Below are positions 1-8,552 of a DNA stretch of 64,000 nt, one piece after another (the stretch's first letter is position 1; the number at the start of each line of letters is the position of its first letter). Origin of the DNA: JAGPDF01 sp052035735 (GTDB lineage Bacteria > Acidobacteriota > Thermoanaerobaculia > Multivoradales > JAGPDF01); assembly GCA_052035735.1 (NCBI GenBank), contig JBPOHI010000065.1, positions 8,424 through 72,423 on the forward strand, read 5' to 3'. The notes beneath the pieces were generated by a model. That model had not been told where the DNA came from and made no database searches. It saw only the letters and a list, made by a program, of their open reading frames with translations. Made by a program: the position numbers and the translations under genes.

Positions 1-152
1 GCCAGCTCGCGTGTGCCAGGCAGGCGGGCGCCCGGGAGCAGGCTCCCGGTGAGGATCGCCTCGCGCAACGCGCCGTAGATCGATCGATAGGCGGGCTGAC
101 CCAGAGTGTCCGTCGGCAGCGAGAGGGGCAGGGTGGAGGTCTTCTTGGCCAT
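1..152 (-). CDS. MocR/GntR-family regulator, N-terminus only
   Basis: This partial gene starts at an ATG at 152 on the minus strand and runs off the left edge, leaving about 50 residues. The visible part reads as a GntR winged-helix start: a short leader, then a segment around AYRSIYGALREAIL and PGARLPGTREL, the typical helix-turn-helix entry of GntR proteins. It is divergent from an EamA exporter and an AhpD-like gene. Family knowledge: MocR proteins carry an aminotransferase-like PLP domain after this HTH and often control a divergent neighbour. The effector domain is outside the window, so MocR rather than another GntR subfamily is inference from context and from the operator-like repeats next to it. 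Confidence 0.75.
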   Translation of the reverse strand, partial: MAKKTSTLPLSLPTDTLGQPAYRSIYGALREAILTGSLLPGARLPGTREL

Positions 153-237
153 GAAAGTGGTCCAGTCCAAACAGCATAAATGGACCTTATAGAGTGGTCA
201 ACATGACCGTAGTCTTCGCCCTGAAAGGAGAGCTTCG
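153..237. promoter_or_regulatory. Divergent promoter region with AGTGGTC repeats
   Basis: The gap between the regulator and the exporter holds AGTGGTCCA (156-164) and AGTGGTCAA (193-201) as direct repeats 37 bp apart, with the inverted half TGGACC (181-186) between them. Spaced direct repeats of this kind are typical of MocR operators. A TATAGAG-like -10 candidate sits at 188-194. Binding by the flanking regulator is inferred. Confidence 0.5.
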
Positions 238-297
238 ATGGCATCGCATGCCGGCGCAGCAGCAACCAGGACCGAAGATCGTGGAGGGCGACGGTGA
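238..297 (+). CDS. Possible 19-residue leader ORF overlapping the exporter start
   Basis: An ATG at 238 has a good Shine-Dalgarno (AAAGGAG, about 7 nt upstream) and opens a 19-codon reading frame whose TGA (295-297) overlaps the GTG start of the EamA gene in a GTGA junction. The exporter itself has no convincing Shine-Dalgarno, so translational coupling is plausible. The peptide is Arg- and Ala-rich with no known family. The alternative is a single-base error, the true exporter start being this ATG in another frame. Confidence 0.3.
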   Translation: MASHAGAAATRTEDRGGRR

Positions 298-1211
298 GCG
301 CGCCGGGAACGGCGGAGGCGCTCGCGCCGGCGCTCACCGCGCCCATCGACGCCGAAGGGCCGCGAGCGTCGCAGCTCGTCACGCTGGTCCTCCTCTTCGC
401 ACCGGCGACGATCTGGGGCGCCTCCTTCCTCTTCATCGCCGAGGGGCTTTCCGCGGTGCAGCCGTTCGGTCTCACCTGCTTTCGCCTCCTCGCCGGTGCG
501 GCGACCCTGGCGCTGCTGCCTGCATCCCGGCGGGCGATCCCGATTTCGGCCTGGCCGGCGATCGCGCTGCTCGGCGCGATCTGGTTCGCGCTGCCGCTCA
601 CTCTCTACCCTTTCGCCGAGCAGCGCGTCTCTTCGGCGCTCACCGGCATGTTGAACGGCGCGCTGCCGCTGCTCACGGCCATCGCCGCCGCGGCGCTCGA
701 ACGTCGGGCCCCGGGGCGGCGCGAGCTCACCGGACTCGGCGTCGGCCTCGTCGGCACGCTGCTCGTCGCCGCACCGATGGTCCGCGAGGGCCAGAGCAGT
801 CTCCTCGGGCTGGCCCTCATCCTCACCGCTCTGGCGAGCCTCGCGTTGGCCCTGCCGGTCGCACGGGCCGTGCAGCAGCGCTACGGTGTGCTGCCGGTGC
901 TCTGGCGGGCGCAACTGGTAGCGCTCGGGCTGTCGCTGCCGCTCGGCCTGCCGGAGCTTGCAGCGGCGCGCTGGAGCCCACGCCCGCTGCTGGCGCTTCT
1001 CGCCCTGGGCGCGCTGGGAACGGGGGTCGCTTATGCGCTGCTCGCCATCTCCGCGGCGCGCTTCGGCGCGACCCGCGCCTCGTCGGTCAACTTTCTCATC
1101 CCCGGCATCGCCCTCCTCCTCGGCACACTCGTCCGCGGCGAAGAGGTTGCCGCGATCTCGATCCTCGGCGCGCTGGTCGCGGCCGCGGGCGTCCGCCTCC
1201 TGCATCACTGA
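294..1211 (+). CDS. EamA/DMT-superfamily transporter
   Basis: The product is a 305-residue integral membrane protein with about ten hydrophobic segments in two similar halves, as in EamA (drug/metabolite transporter) proteins. The early segment with TIWGASFLFIAEG and the second-half repeat with GTGVAYALL and ASSVNFLIPGIALLLG are characteristic. Members usually export amino acids or other small metabolites; the substrate cannot be read from sequence. The GTG start at 294 gives a long hydrophilic N-terminus before the first membrane segment at about residue 30, so a later start is possible. The AhpD-like gene follows after 25 nt and is probably co-transcribed. Confidence 0.85.
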   Translation: MSAPGTAEALAPALTAPIDAEGPRASQLVTLVLLFAPATIWGASFLFIAEGLSAVQPFGLTCFRLLAGAATLALLPASRRAIPISAWPAIALLGAIWFALPLTLYPFAEQRVSSALTGMLNGALPLLTAIAAAALERRAPGRRELTGLGVGLVGTLLVAAPMVREGQSSLLGLALILTALASLALALPVARAVQQRYGVLPVLWRAQLVALGLSLPLGLPELAAARWSPRPLLALLALGALGTGVAYALLAISAARFGATRASSVNFLIPGIALLLGTLVRGEEVAAISILGALVAAAGVRLLHH

Positions 1212-1236
1212 CCAGAAACCTCGAAAAGGAGATCTC

Positions 1237-1689
1237 ATGAAGAGCCGCCTCGATTACTCCCGCGTCGCCCCTGGCGTCTACGACGCCATGGAACCGATCG
1301 ACAACTACCTCGCCGACGCGAGCCTCGAGCCTCGCATCCTCCACCTCGTACGCCTGCGCGCCTCGCAACTGAACGGCTGTGCCTACTGCATCGACAGCCA
1401 CTGGAAGGACCTGCGCGCTCTGGGGGTCGACGAGCGTCCACTCTACGGCCTCGACGCCTGGCGGGAGAGCCCGTACTACAGCGAACGCGAGCGCACCGCA
1501 CTCGCCTGGACGGAGGCGGTTACCGCGATCTCCGCCGGCCATGTCCCCGACGCGCTGTTCGCCGAAGTGCGTCAGCAGTGGAGCGAGCGGGAGCTCGCCG
1601 ATCTCACGCTCGCGGTGGCGGCGATCAACGCCTGGAACCGCCTCTCGATCGCGGCGCGCCTCGTGCCGGCAGGGTGCGCGACGGCGTGA
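1237..1689 (+). CDS. Carboxymuconolactone decarboxylase/AhpD-like protein
   Basis: The 150-residue protein carries the AhpD-type motif NGCAYCIDSH at about residues 45-54, with the redox-active CxxC and following His of the alkylhydroperoxidase-like members of the CMD family. These act as small thiol peroxidase or antioxidant proteins; true decarboxylases lack the cysteine pair. The ATG at 1237 has an AAAAGGA Shine-Dalgarno. It follows the EamA gene closely, so both probably form one transcript controlled by the divergent regulator. Confidence 0.85.
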   Translation: MKSRLDYSRVAPGVYDAMEPIDNYLADASLEPRILHLVRLRASQLNGCAYCIDSHWKDLRALGVDERPLYGLDAWRESPYYSERERTALAWTEAVTAISAGHVPDALFAEVRQQWSERELADLTLAVAAINAWNRLSIAARLVPAGCATA

Positions 1690-1786
1690 GGAGGTGCCTG
1701 CCGAAGCTCGCGACCGGGTCCTTCGGAAAGAACGGAGAGAGCGGCATTGCGTGCTTCGGCGTCCTTCGCGGCGCCAGGCTGAGCGG

Positions 1787-3448
1787 TCAGTGAGGCCGCT
1801 GCAACCGGTGGACCCGATCCGCAGGCAGGGTGGGGAAGGTGGTCGATTCGCCGTCGGTCCAGGTGACTCGAATCCCCTCGACCTCGCGCTCCGTGGCGAG
1901 ACCGAGATGGATCCTCGGGTCGCTCGCCGAAAGGTAGCTCGAAGCGCTCCGGACCTCGCGCAAGAGCAGGGCGCCGTGGACGCGCGCTTCGAGGCGCGCG
2001 CCGATTGCCGGAGCGCCCGAGCGTTCGCGGAGGTCGAGCAGCACCCAGTGGCCGCGCCCGGGAGCGAGGTTGCGCAGCAGCGAAAGCGGCGCGTCGCGGT
2101 TCGCGACCACGATGTCGATCGCCCCGTCGCCGTCGACGTCGCCGAAGGCTGCGCCGCGGCTGGTGGCGACGAGCGGCTCGAGGGTGCCGCCGCGCGGCAG
2201 AACCTCCGCGAAGCGGCCGCCGGGGAGTCCGCGAAACAGCAGGTTCGATTCGGCGAACGGATCCCCCTGCCCGGCGTCCTCGGCGAGCGTGACGCGGCCG
2301 TTCGCCTGATAGAGGTCGAGCCGCCCGTCCTGGTCGAAATCGATCAGGCCGAGGCCGAAGCGGGTGAAGGCGCGCGAGGTCGCGCCGAGTCCGGCGCGCA
2401 CGGTCATGTCGCTGAAGTAGGTGCCGTCGTTGAGAAAGACCGAATCGGCCTCCTGGCGGAGGTTCCCGACCAGAAGATCCGAGTCGCCGTCGCCGTCGAG
2501 ATCGGCGATCGCCACCCCCATCCCGGCTTTCGGCACGCCCTCTCGTCCCACGGCGCAGCCCAGCTCGGCCGCCATGTCGAGATAGGTGCCGTCCGCCTCG
2601 CGCCGCCAGAGGCGGTTCGGCATGCCGTCGTTGGCGACGAAGATCTCCGGGCCGGGGCGGCCGTCGAGGTCGGCAGCGGCGACACCGAGGCCGGTGCCGC
2701 GCAGCGCTGCGATGCCCGAGGCGGCGCTCACGTCGACGAACCGCCCGCCGTCGTTGCGCAGCAGCGCTGACGGGGCCGGGGCGTCGTAGCTCTGCGGGCT
2801 GCAGTAGTCAGGGAGACCGCTCGCGCTGCGGCAGTCGAGCTCGCGGGCAGCATCCCATTCGATGTAGCGCGCGACGAAAAGGTCGAGGTCGCCGTCGCCT
2901 TCGGCGTCGAAGAACACGGCGCCGGTGCTCCAGCCCGAGATCCCCGTGGCGCTCGCGGCGGTGATGTCGCGAAAGTGACCGGCGCCATCGTTCTCGAGCA
3001 TCGCATTGGTGCCGACGCGCGTCAGGTAGACATCGAGATCGCCATCGCCGTCGATGTCGCCGAGCGCGAATCCCATGTCTTCGCCGCAGAGCTCGCCGAG
3101 CGCCGCACGGGTGTCGTCGACGAACCGGCCAGCACCGGAGTTGCGAAAGAACCGGGTGCAATCGCGCGCTCCCGACGCTCCCAGGCCCGCCGTCTGGCCG
3201 GCAAGGAGATCGAGGTCGCCGTCGTCATCGAAATCCGCGAGCGCCAGGCCGCCGCCCATGATCTGCGGAAACAGGCGCCGCTCCTGGTGGCGGGAGCGGT
3301 AGACGAAGTCGAGCCCGCGCGGCGCCGCCTCTTCGCTGAACCAGGCGGGTGCTGCGTCCGTCTGCTCCGGGGTCGGCGCGGCCGGCGAGCGTGCGCAGGC
3401 AGCGGCGCCCAACGCGACGAGGACGGAGAGGGCCGGGGCGATTCTCAG
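1787..3448 (-). CDS. CRTAC1-like FG-GAP/VCBS lipoprotein with ASPIC/UnbV tail
   Basis: This is a predicted exported seven-bladed propeller protein. Repeated Ca-binding loops (ADFDDDGDLD, GDIDGDGDLD, IADLDGDGDSD, GDVDGDGAID) mark FG-GAP/VCBS blades over most of its length. The last ~70 residues (GARLEARV, YLSASDPRIHLGL, VTWTDG) match the ASPIC/UnbV domain. No ATG or GTG precedes the signal peptide: the best start is CTG at 3448, giving MRIAPALSVLVALGAAAC with a lipobox Cys at residue 18, and this codon overlaps the stop of the upstream TPR gene as CTGA. Family knowledge places such proteins on the cell surface; the ligand is unknown. The start codon is the uncertain part. Confidence 0.8.
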   Translation of the reverse strand: MRIAPALSVLVALGAAACARSPAAPTPEQTDAAPAWFSEEAAPRGLDFVYRSRHQERRLFPQIMGGGLALADFDDDGDLDLLAGQTAGLGASGARDCTRFFRNSGAGRFVDDTRAALGELCGEDMGFALGDIDGDGDLDVYLTRVGTNAMLENDGAGHFRDITAASATGISGWSTGAVFFDAEGDGDLDLFVARYIEWDAARELDCRSASGLPDYCSPQSYDAPAPSALLRNDGGRFVDVSAASGIAALRGTGLGVAAADLDGRPGPEIFVANDGMPNRLWRREADGTYLDMAAELGCAVGREGVPKAGMGVAIADLDGDGDSDLLVGNLRQEADSVFLNDGTYFSDMTVRAGLGATSRAFTRFGLGLIDFDQDGRLDLYQANGRVTLAEDAGQGDPFAESNLLFRGLPGGRFAEVLPRGGTLEPLVATSRGAAFGDVDGDGAIDIVVANRDAPLSLLRNLAPGRGHWVLLDLRERSGAPAIGARLEARVHGALLLREVRSASSYLSASDPRIHLGLATEREVEGIRVTWTDGESTTFPTLPADRVHRLQRPH

Positions 3449-4917
3449 GATTCGAGTCTCCGCAACAGCTCGGCGACGCGCGCCACGTCTTCCGGGCGGG
3501 CCCCCAATCGCCCGGCGTCGGCGAGCGCACGCTCGGCGGCCGCGCGTTCTCCGGCCTTGGCCGCGCACTGCGCCTCGGCGAGAGGCAGATCCGCCCGTGT
3601 CGGCGCCAGGGTGCGGGCGGCGCGGTAAGTCCCGGCGGCCTCGCTCCAACGGGCGAGGCGCGCTTCAATCTCGGCAGCACGCAGCAGGAGCTCGAGCTTG
3701 CCGGGCGCCAGACGGCGGGCGCGGGCGAAGTGCCCGGCGGCCTCCTCGAGCCGCCCCGTCCCGGCGAGAATCGTTCCGGCGAGCTCTGCGGCCTTGGCAG
3801 AGTCCGGCTGAAGCTCGAGAGCCCGGAGCGCAAAGGGGAGAGCGCTCCCGGGCCTCCCCCGCAGGTGTTCGACGGCCGCGGAGTTGAGCGCCAGTGCGTA
3901 CTGTTCCGGACCGATGCGGCGGGCCTCGGACAGGGTCCGTTCCGCGTCGTCGAGCCGGTTCGCCGCAAGGTACGCACCACCGAGCAGGGCCAGGATCGGG
4001 CCGCGCTCGCCGTAGCGCGAGCGCAGCGCCTCCATCCGGACGACCGCCGCACCGGCGCGCCCCAGAGCGAGCTCGCGCGCCGCAAGCTCGAGGCCTCCGG
4101 CGAGGCTCGCTTTCGACGCCAGGAGCTCCTCGTCCCAGCGATCCGGCCAGCCGCCGAGAGCGCCCTCCGTTGGCGCGAGACTCGCCGCCCGGTCGCGCTC
4201 GCCGTTGGCGCGGAGGGCGGCAGCGAGCGCGGCGGCGAGGGGCGGCCACTGCGCGGCCTGCCCCTCGTGCGGCAGCAGCCGCGCGAGCGCCTCCTTCATC
4301 TGGCCGGAGGCGAGCTCTACCTCGGCGAGGCCCACGATCGCAGGCAGGCCGTCGCCGAGCGCCTGTGCGCGATCGAAGGCCTCGCGCGCGCCGCGCAGGT
4401 CGCCGACGGCGAGCAGCACGCCGCCACGTCGGCGCCAGGGCAGGCTGTCCTCGGGCTGCAGCGAGGCGGCGCGGGCGAAGTGCCGCGCCGCTTCGTCGAG
4501 GCGGCTGGCGGCCTCCAACGTGGCGGCCAGGCGGTACTCGCTGCGGGCGCTTTTCGGATCGAGCTCCAGCGCGTGGGCATAGAAGGGGATCGCCTCTTCG
4601 AGCCTCTCGTTGGCCTCGAGCGCGACGCCCAGACTTCGCCAGCGCTCGGCGTCGCGGGGCCGGCTGGCGCAGCCCGCGATGCGCACGGCGACCAACTCCT
4701 GGACTCCGGAGTCGTCGGCGAAGCGGGAGAGATCGGGAAAGGGCGGTGGGCCGGGGGACGCGCCGCATCCGGCGACGAGGAGCGCCAGGCCCAGCCGCGC
4801 CGCTCGTCCAAGAGAGCGTCTGGCCGCACGCCCGCGAGCGCGACCGGTTCTTGAGGCGGAGGGGAACGCCCGCAGGCAGGGGGGGCGCCGGTCCTCGCTG
4901 TCGGGGCGCATCTCCAC
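3445..4917 (-). CDS. TPR-repeat lipoprotein
   Basis: The 490-residue product has a basic N-terminus and a hydrophobic stretch ending in a lipobox (LLVAGC, Cys about residue 51), followed by many degenerate tetratricopeptide repeats, recognisable from A-x-x-x-x-x-A/L-x-P spacing such as AIPFYAHALELDPKSA and ALPFALRALELQPDSA. TPR proteins act as scaffolds. It lies directly upstream of the CRTAC1-like gene with a 4-nt overlap, a pairing that suggests a shared surface or envelope role. The N-terminus before the lipobox is long, so translation may start at an internal codon. Confidence 0.8.
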   Translation of the reverse strand: MEMRPDSEDRRPPCLRAFPSASRTGRARGRAARRSLGRAARLGLALLVAGCGASPGPPPFPDLSRFADDSGVQELVAVRIAGCASRPRDAERWRSLGVALEANERLEEAIPFYAHALELDPKSARSEYRLAATLEAASRLDEAARHFARAASLQPEDSLPWRRRGGVLLAVGDLRGAREAFDRAQALGDGLPAIVGLAEVELASGQMKEALARLLPHEGQAAQWPPLAAALAAALRANGERDRAASLAPTEGALGGWPDRWDEELLASKASLAGGLELAARELALGRAGAAVVRMEALRSRYGERGPILALLGGAYLAANRLDDAERTLSEARRIGPEQYALALNSAAVEHLRGRPGSALPFALRALELQPDSAKAAELAGTILAGTGRLEEAAGHFARARRLAPGKLELLLRAAEIEARLARWSEAAGTYRAARTLAPTRADLPLAEAQCAAKAGERAAAERALADAGRLGARPEDVARVAELLRRLES

Positions 4918-4948
4918 CCCGAAAGTCTATCGTTCTGCCTGCCTCCGG

Positions 4949-4978
4949 CCGAGCCGACGGAGCTGGGCGTCGGCTCGG
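4949..4978. terminator. Hairpin between kinase operon and TPR operon
   Basis: CCGAGCCGACG (4949-4959) and CGTCGGCTCGG (4968-4978) form a perfect 11-bp stem with an 8-nt loop. It sits downstream of the sigma/kinase operon on the minus strand. There is no clear T-tract, so the termination role is inferred from position. Confidence 0.5.
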
Positions 4979-5042
4979 TCTGCAAGATCCTCGGAGTCTG
5001 ACCCGGTGCGCGGAGCGCTGTTCAGGGGGTCCCTTCGCAGCC

Positions 5043-7856
5043 TCACATCGATCTCGAGAGGATCGGTGCGCCGTCGAGGAGCCTGCGGCAGGCGCGTGAA
5101 ATGCCGGCGAGGCCGAGTCGATCGGCCTCGGCCAGAACCTCGGCAGCGAGCTCGCGGGCCGCCGGCGTCTGGCCGATTTCCGAACGGAGCTCGGCGATTC
5201 GAAGGCGGTGAGCGAGAATACTCGACGGGTTGCCGAAGCCGCGCGCGAGATCAGCGAGGCGCTCGCGGAGTGCAATCGCCGGTTCCACCTCACCGAGCGC
5301 CTCGAGAATCTTCGCCTCGGCGACCAGCAACACGAAGCGGGCCGACTCCGAGTCGCCGCCCGCGGCCTCTCGATGCAGGCGTTCGATGTGCCGCAGCGCG
5401 CTCTTCCGTTCGCCGCGGGCCGCCGCGATCCAGGCGAGCACGCCTTCGACCTCGAGCGCGGCGCGCTCGTCTCCGCCCTTGCGATGGAGTGCAATCGCCT
5501 CGCGGGCGGGCGCCTCGGCGAGTTCCGGATGATTCTCCGTCGCCTCGAGCCAGGCGAGCTCCGACAGGAACTTGGCGACATAGGTGGCGGCGTCGGCCTC
5601 GCGCGAAAGCGCAATGGCTGCGTCGTAGGCGGCGCGCGCCTGCGCGTAGTCCCCGCGTTGCTCGGCGAGATAGGCGCGCAGTGCCGCGACGCGTGCACGA
5701 GCTCGCGGAACCGCGAGCTGGACCGCGAGCCGCTCCGCCTCGGCAATCGCGGTGTCCGCGGCGGCGAGCTCGGCGCGTTCGGTGTACGAGGTTGCGAGGT
5801 TGCCGAGCACGGTCAGCAGCACTTCGCGGTTTCCCGATTGGCGCAACTTCTCGGCGGCGATGGGCAGGAGCTCGTGCGACGCCTGTGCATCGCCCTTCCA
5901 GTTGAGCAGTGCGGCCTCGGCCGAAAGCGCCGCGCCCTCGCCCCATAGCCAGCCGATGGCGCGGGCCTGATCGCGCGCTTCGTGAACGGAGGTGAGGCCG
6001 GCGTCAATCTCTCCCGTCTCGCCCTGCAATCGCGAGCGCAGAACCAGCAGTTCGACCTGGAGGCGACCGAGTCCGAGCGGCTCCGCGCGCGCCAAGGCTT
6101 CGGCGAGCAGGCTCTTGGCCTCTTCGGCGCGGGCGCCTTTGCGCGCTGCGTCGGCGCGTACGAAGAGGCTCTCGGCCAGGACTGCCTCGTCGCCCGCGGC
6201 CTCGGACGCAGCCGCAAGGGCGTCGAGGCGCCGCTCGACCTCGGCTGGCGAACCGAGACGCAGCAGCGCCCGCGCTTCCACGAGACGGGCGCGGCGTTCG
6301 GCAGCGCCGTCTCCAGCGGCCGCAGAGCTCTCGGCCGCAGCAGCGGCGGCGGCGAGCGCGCGCTGAAACTCCGAGGTAGCGAGCGCCGCTTCGGCCTCGA
6401 CGAGGTCGATCCCCGCCCCGCGCCCGAGCGCGCCCGGTAACTGGCGGAGGCGGGTGACGGCGTCGGCGGCCTCGGCGCCCCGGCCGGCGTCGAGCAGGGC
6501 GCGCGCGAGCTCGAGGCCGTAGTCGACACGCTGTGGGTGCTCGGCGAAGCGGGAGGAGAGAGTGCCCAGACGATCGAGAGTCGGTGCCGGCGGCGGCGCA
6601 AGGTGGGAGAGCGGGCGAACGGCCGCACCTCTCGACCATGTCCAGCCGAGGACGCCGAGCGCGGCGAGCAGCGCCGCCATGGCAGCCCCTGCCAAGGCTG
6701 CGCCGTGACGGCGAAGCCTCTTTCCCGCCCGGTAGACGAAACCGCCTCGCCGTGCGAGCACCGGACGACCGGCGAGAAACCGGTCGAGATCCTCCGCGAG
6801 CTCGGCGGCCGACGCATAGCGCCGCTCCGGCTCCTTGCGCAGCGCTTTGAGGCAGATGGCGTCGAGGTCGCGACCCAACCGCAGCGGCGCCGTCGTCGGC
6901 ACAGCGCCTACGGTCGCTGGCCGTCGCCGCGCCGCTGTCGACGGCGGCGCCGGTTCCTCTTCGAGGACGGCGCGTTCGAGGGCCAGAGCCCCATCGGCCG
7001 TCGAATCGAACGGCCGCCTGCCGGCGATCAGCTCGTAGAGCACGACGCCCAGCGAGAAGACGTCCGAGGCGGTCGTGGCGGCGCCGCCGCGGATCTGCTC
7101 CGGACTCGCGTACGCGGGGGTGAGCGCCCGCTGCTCGGTGCGCGTCGCCGCCCTGTTCTCCACTTCCGGCTCGAGCAGTTTCGCGATGCCGAAGTCGAGC
7201 AGCTTCGGTCTGCCGTCGGCACCGACGAGGATGTTGCCCGGCTTGAGATCCCGGTGAATCACGCGCTGGCTGTGCGCGTAGTCGACCGCCGTGAGAACCT
7301 CGTGAAATAGCCGGAGACGCGCCTCGAGATCGAGGTTGCGCTGGCGCGCATGGGTCACCAGGTCCTCACCCTCGACGAACTCGAGGACCAGAAAGCTCCC
7401 GACTCCGGGATCGTGACCGCCGTCGAGAAAGCGGGCGATCCCGGAGTGCTCGAGCGCGGCGAGGATGCGAACCTCTTCGGCGAATCGCCGCGACGCCAGC
7501 GGCGAGATGCGCTGTCGATCGAGTCGCTTGAGCGCGACGCGGCGGACGAAGCCTCCACCGCTCTGCTCGGCCAGGTAGACCCGGCCCATGCCCCCGCGCC
7601 CGATCTCGCGCACGATGCGATAGGGCCCGACACGCTCGGGTAGGCGCTCGTCCTCTTCCTCTTCCTCGTTGTCGGCGAAGTCGGGAAGCTCGCGGTCGAG
7701 AATCGAGCCTGGGCGCCCGGCGGCCTCGAGCATCCGGTGCAGCTTGGCGCCGAGCCCGGGACGGTCGCGCTCGACCTTGTCGAGAAACTCCTCCAGGGGC
7801 GTGCCTTCGAGCTCGGTGGCGCGCTCGAAGAGCTCGCGCAGATCGGCCCCATTCAT
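5043..7856 (-). CDS. Membrane Ser/Thr protein kinase with TPR-like sensor region
   Basis: The 937-residue protein begins at ATG 7856. After an acidic N-terminal tail (a run of Glu near residue 65) it has a Hanks-type kinase domain: glycine loop GRGGMGRVYLAE near residue 85, catalytic HRDLKPGNIL near 200, DFG in LLDFGIAKLL, and APE-like ASPEQIRGG. A single membrane segment near residue 365 (ALAGAAMAALLAALGVLGW) is followed by roughly 500 residues of Ala/Glu-rich helical repeats of TPR type, presumably extracytoplasmic or docking. It overlaps the sigma gene by 4 nt (ATGA), so both proteins are probably co-expressed and the kinase may control the sigma factor. Confidence 0.9.
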   Translation of the reverse strand: MNGADLRELFERATELEGTPLEEFLDKVERDRPGLGAKLHRMLEAAGRPGSILDRELPDFADNEEEEEDERLPERVGPYRIVREIGRGGMGRVYLAEQSGGGFVRRVALKRLDRQRISPLASRRFAEEVRILAALEHSGIARFLDGGHDPGVGSFLVLEFVEGEDLVTHARQRNLDLEARLRLFHEVLTAVDYAHSQRVIHRDLKPGNILVGADGRPKLLDFGIAKLLEPEVENRAATRTEQRALTPAYASPEQIRGGAATTASDVFSLGVVLYELIAGRRPFDSTADGALALERAVLEEEPAPPSTAARRRPATVGAVPTTAPLRLGRDLDAICLKALRKEPERRYASAAELAEDLDRFLAGRPVLARRGGFVYRAGKRLRRHGAALAGAAMAALLAALGVLGWTWSRGAAVRPLSHLAPPPAPTLDRLGTLSSRFAEHPQRVDYGLELARALLDAGRGAEAADAVTRLRQLPGALGRGAGIDLVEAEAALATSEFQRALAAAAAAAESSAAAGDGAAERRARLVEARALLRLGSPAEVERRLDALAAASEAAGDEAVLAESLFVRADAARKGARAEEAKSLLAEALARAEPLGLGRLQVELLVLRSRLQGETGEIDAGLTSVHEARDQARAIGWLWGEGAALSAEAALLNWKGDAQASHELLPIAAEKLRQSGNREVLLTVLGNLATSYTERAELAAADTAIAEAERLAVQLAVPRARARVAALRAYLAEQRGDYAQARAAYDAAIALSREADAATYVAKFLSELAWLEATENHPELAEAPAREAIALHRKGGDERAALEVEGVLAWIAAARGERKSALRHIERLHREAAGGDSESARFVLLVAEAKILEALGEVEPAIALRERLADLARGFGNPSSILAHRLRIAELRSEIGQTPAARELAAEVLAEADRLGLAGISRACRRLLDGAPILSRSM

Positions 7857-8440
7857 CGTGCGGCAGAGAGCTCGTCGAGCAGCCAGGCGCGCGCGAAGCT
7901 CCAGTCCCGCTTGATCGTGCGCTCCGAAAGCTCGAGCGCATCGGCGATCTCGGCGAGCTCGAGTCCGCCGAAGTAGCGCAGCTCGACCACGCGGGCCAGC
8001 CGGGGATGATCCCGTTCGAGCCGCTCGAGCGCGCGATCGAGATCGAGCAGCTCCTCCGGGGTCGTGGCGCGTCCCGGAGCGGCCGCCAGAACGACCTGTT
8101 CGGGGTCGCGCTTGACCGCGGCGCGGGCGCGGGCGCGATCCACCAGGACGCGCCGCATGCACGTGGAGGCCAGGCCGAAAAAGTGAATGCGGTCGCGCCA
8201 CTCGATCCGGTTCTGTCCGGCGAGCCGGATGAAGGCCTCGTGGACGAGGCCTGTCACCTCGAGAGTCTGGTCGCGGCGCTCGCGGCGCATCTGGGCGCCG
8301 GCAATTCGTTTGAGCTCGAGATAGACCCGATCGAGCAGCTGTACGCGCGCTCCCTCGTCGCCACGCCGCCAGGCGCGCAGCAGCACGGTCAAGTCGCCGG
8401 GATCGCGGTCCGCGCCGCCGTCCGCATCGTTCGGAATCAC
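7853..8440 (-). CDS. ECF-type sigma-70 factor, kinase-associated
   Basis: The 195-residue protein matches the sigma-70 ECF group often found next to PknB-type kinases. Region 2 is at about residues 20-95 (LVHEAFIRL, RIHFFGLASTCMRRVLVDRARA) and region 4 at about 130-190 with a helix-turn-helix (ELAEIADALELSERTIKRDW). It starts at a GTG at 8440. No anti-sigma gene is present; the co-transcribed kinase is the likely partner, which would fit phospho-regulated ECF systems. The target promoter is unknown. Confidence 0.9.
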   Translation of the reverse strand: MIPNDADGGADRDPGDLTVLLRAWRRGDEGARVQLLDRVYLELKRIAGAQMRRERRDQTLEVTGLVHEAFIRLAGQNRIEWRDRIHFFGLASTCMRRVLVDRARARAAVKRDPEQVVLAAAPGRATTPEELLDLDRALERLERDHPRLARVVELRYFGGLELAEIADALELSERTIKRDWSFARAWLLDELSAAR

Positions 8441-8552
8441 ACCGCGAGTCTACCAACCCCCCAGCCCTCCGCTTTCCGGGAGGGTGGAATCTGTCTGTCC
8501 CCTTCTCGCGCGCAGCGCGCGTAGTGGGTGAAGCACATCCTGGAGAGAAACC

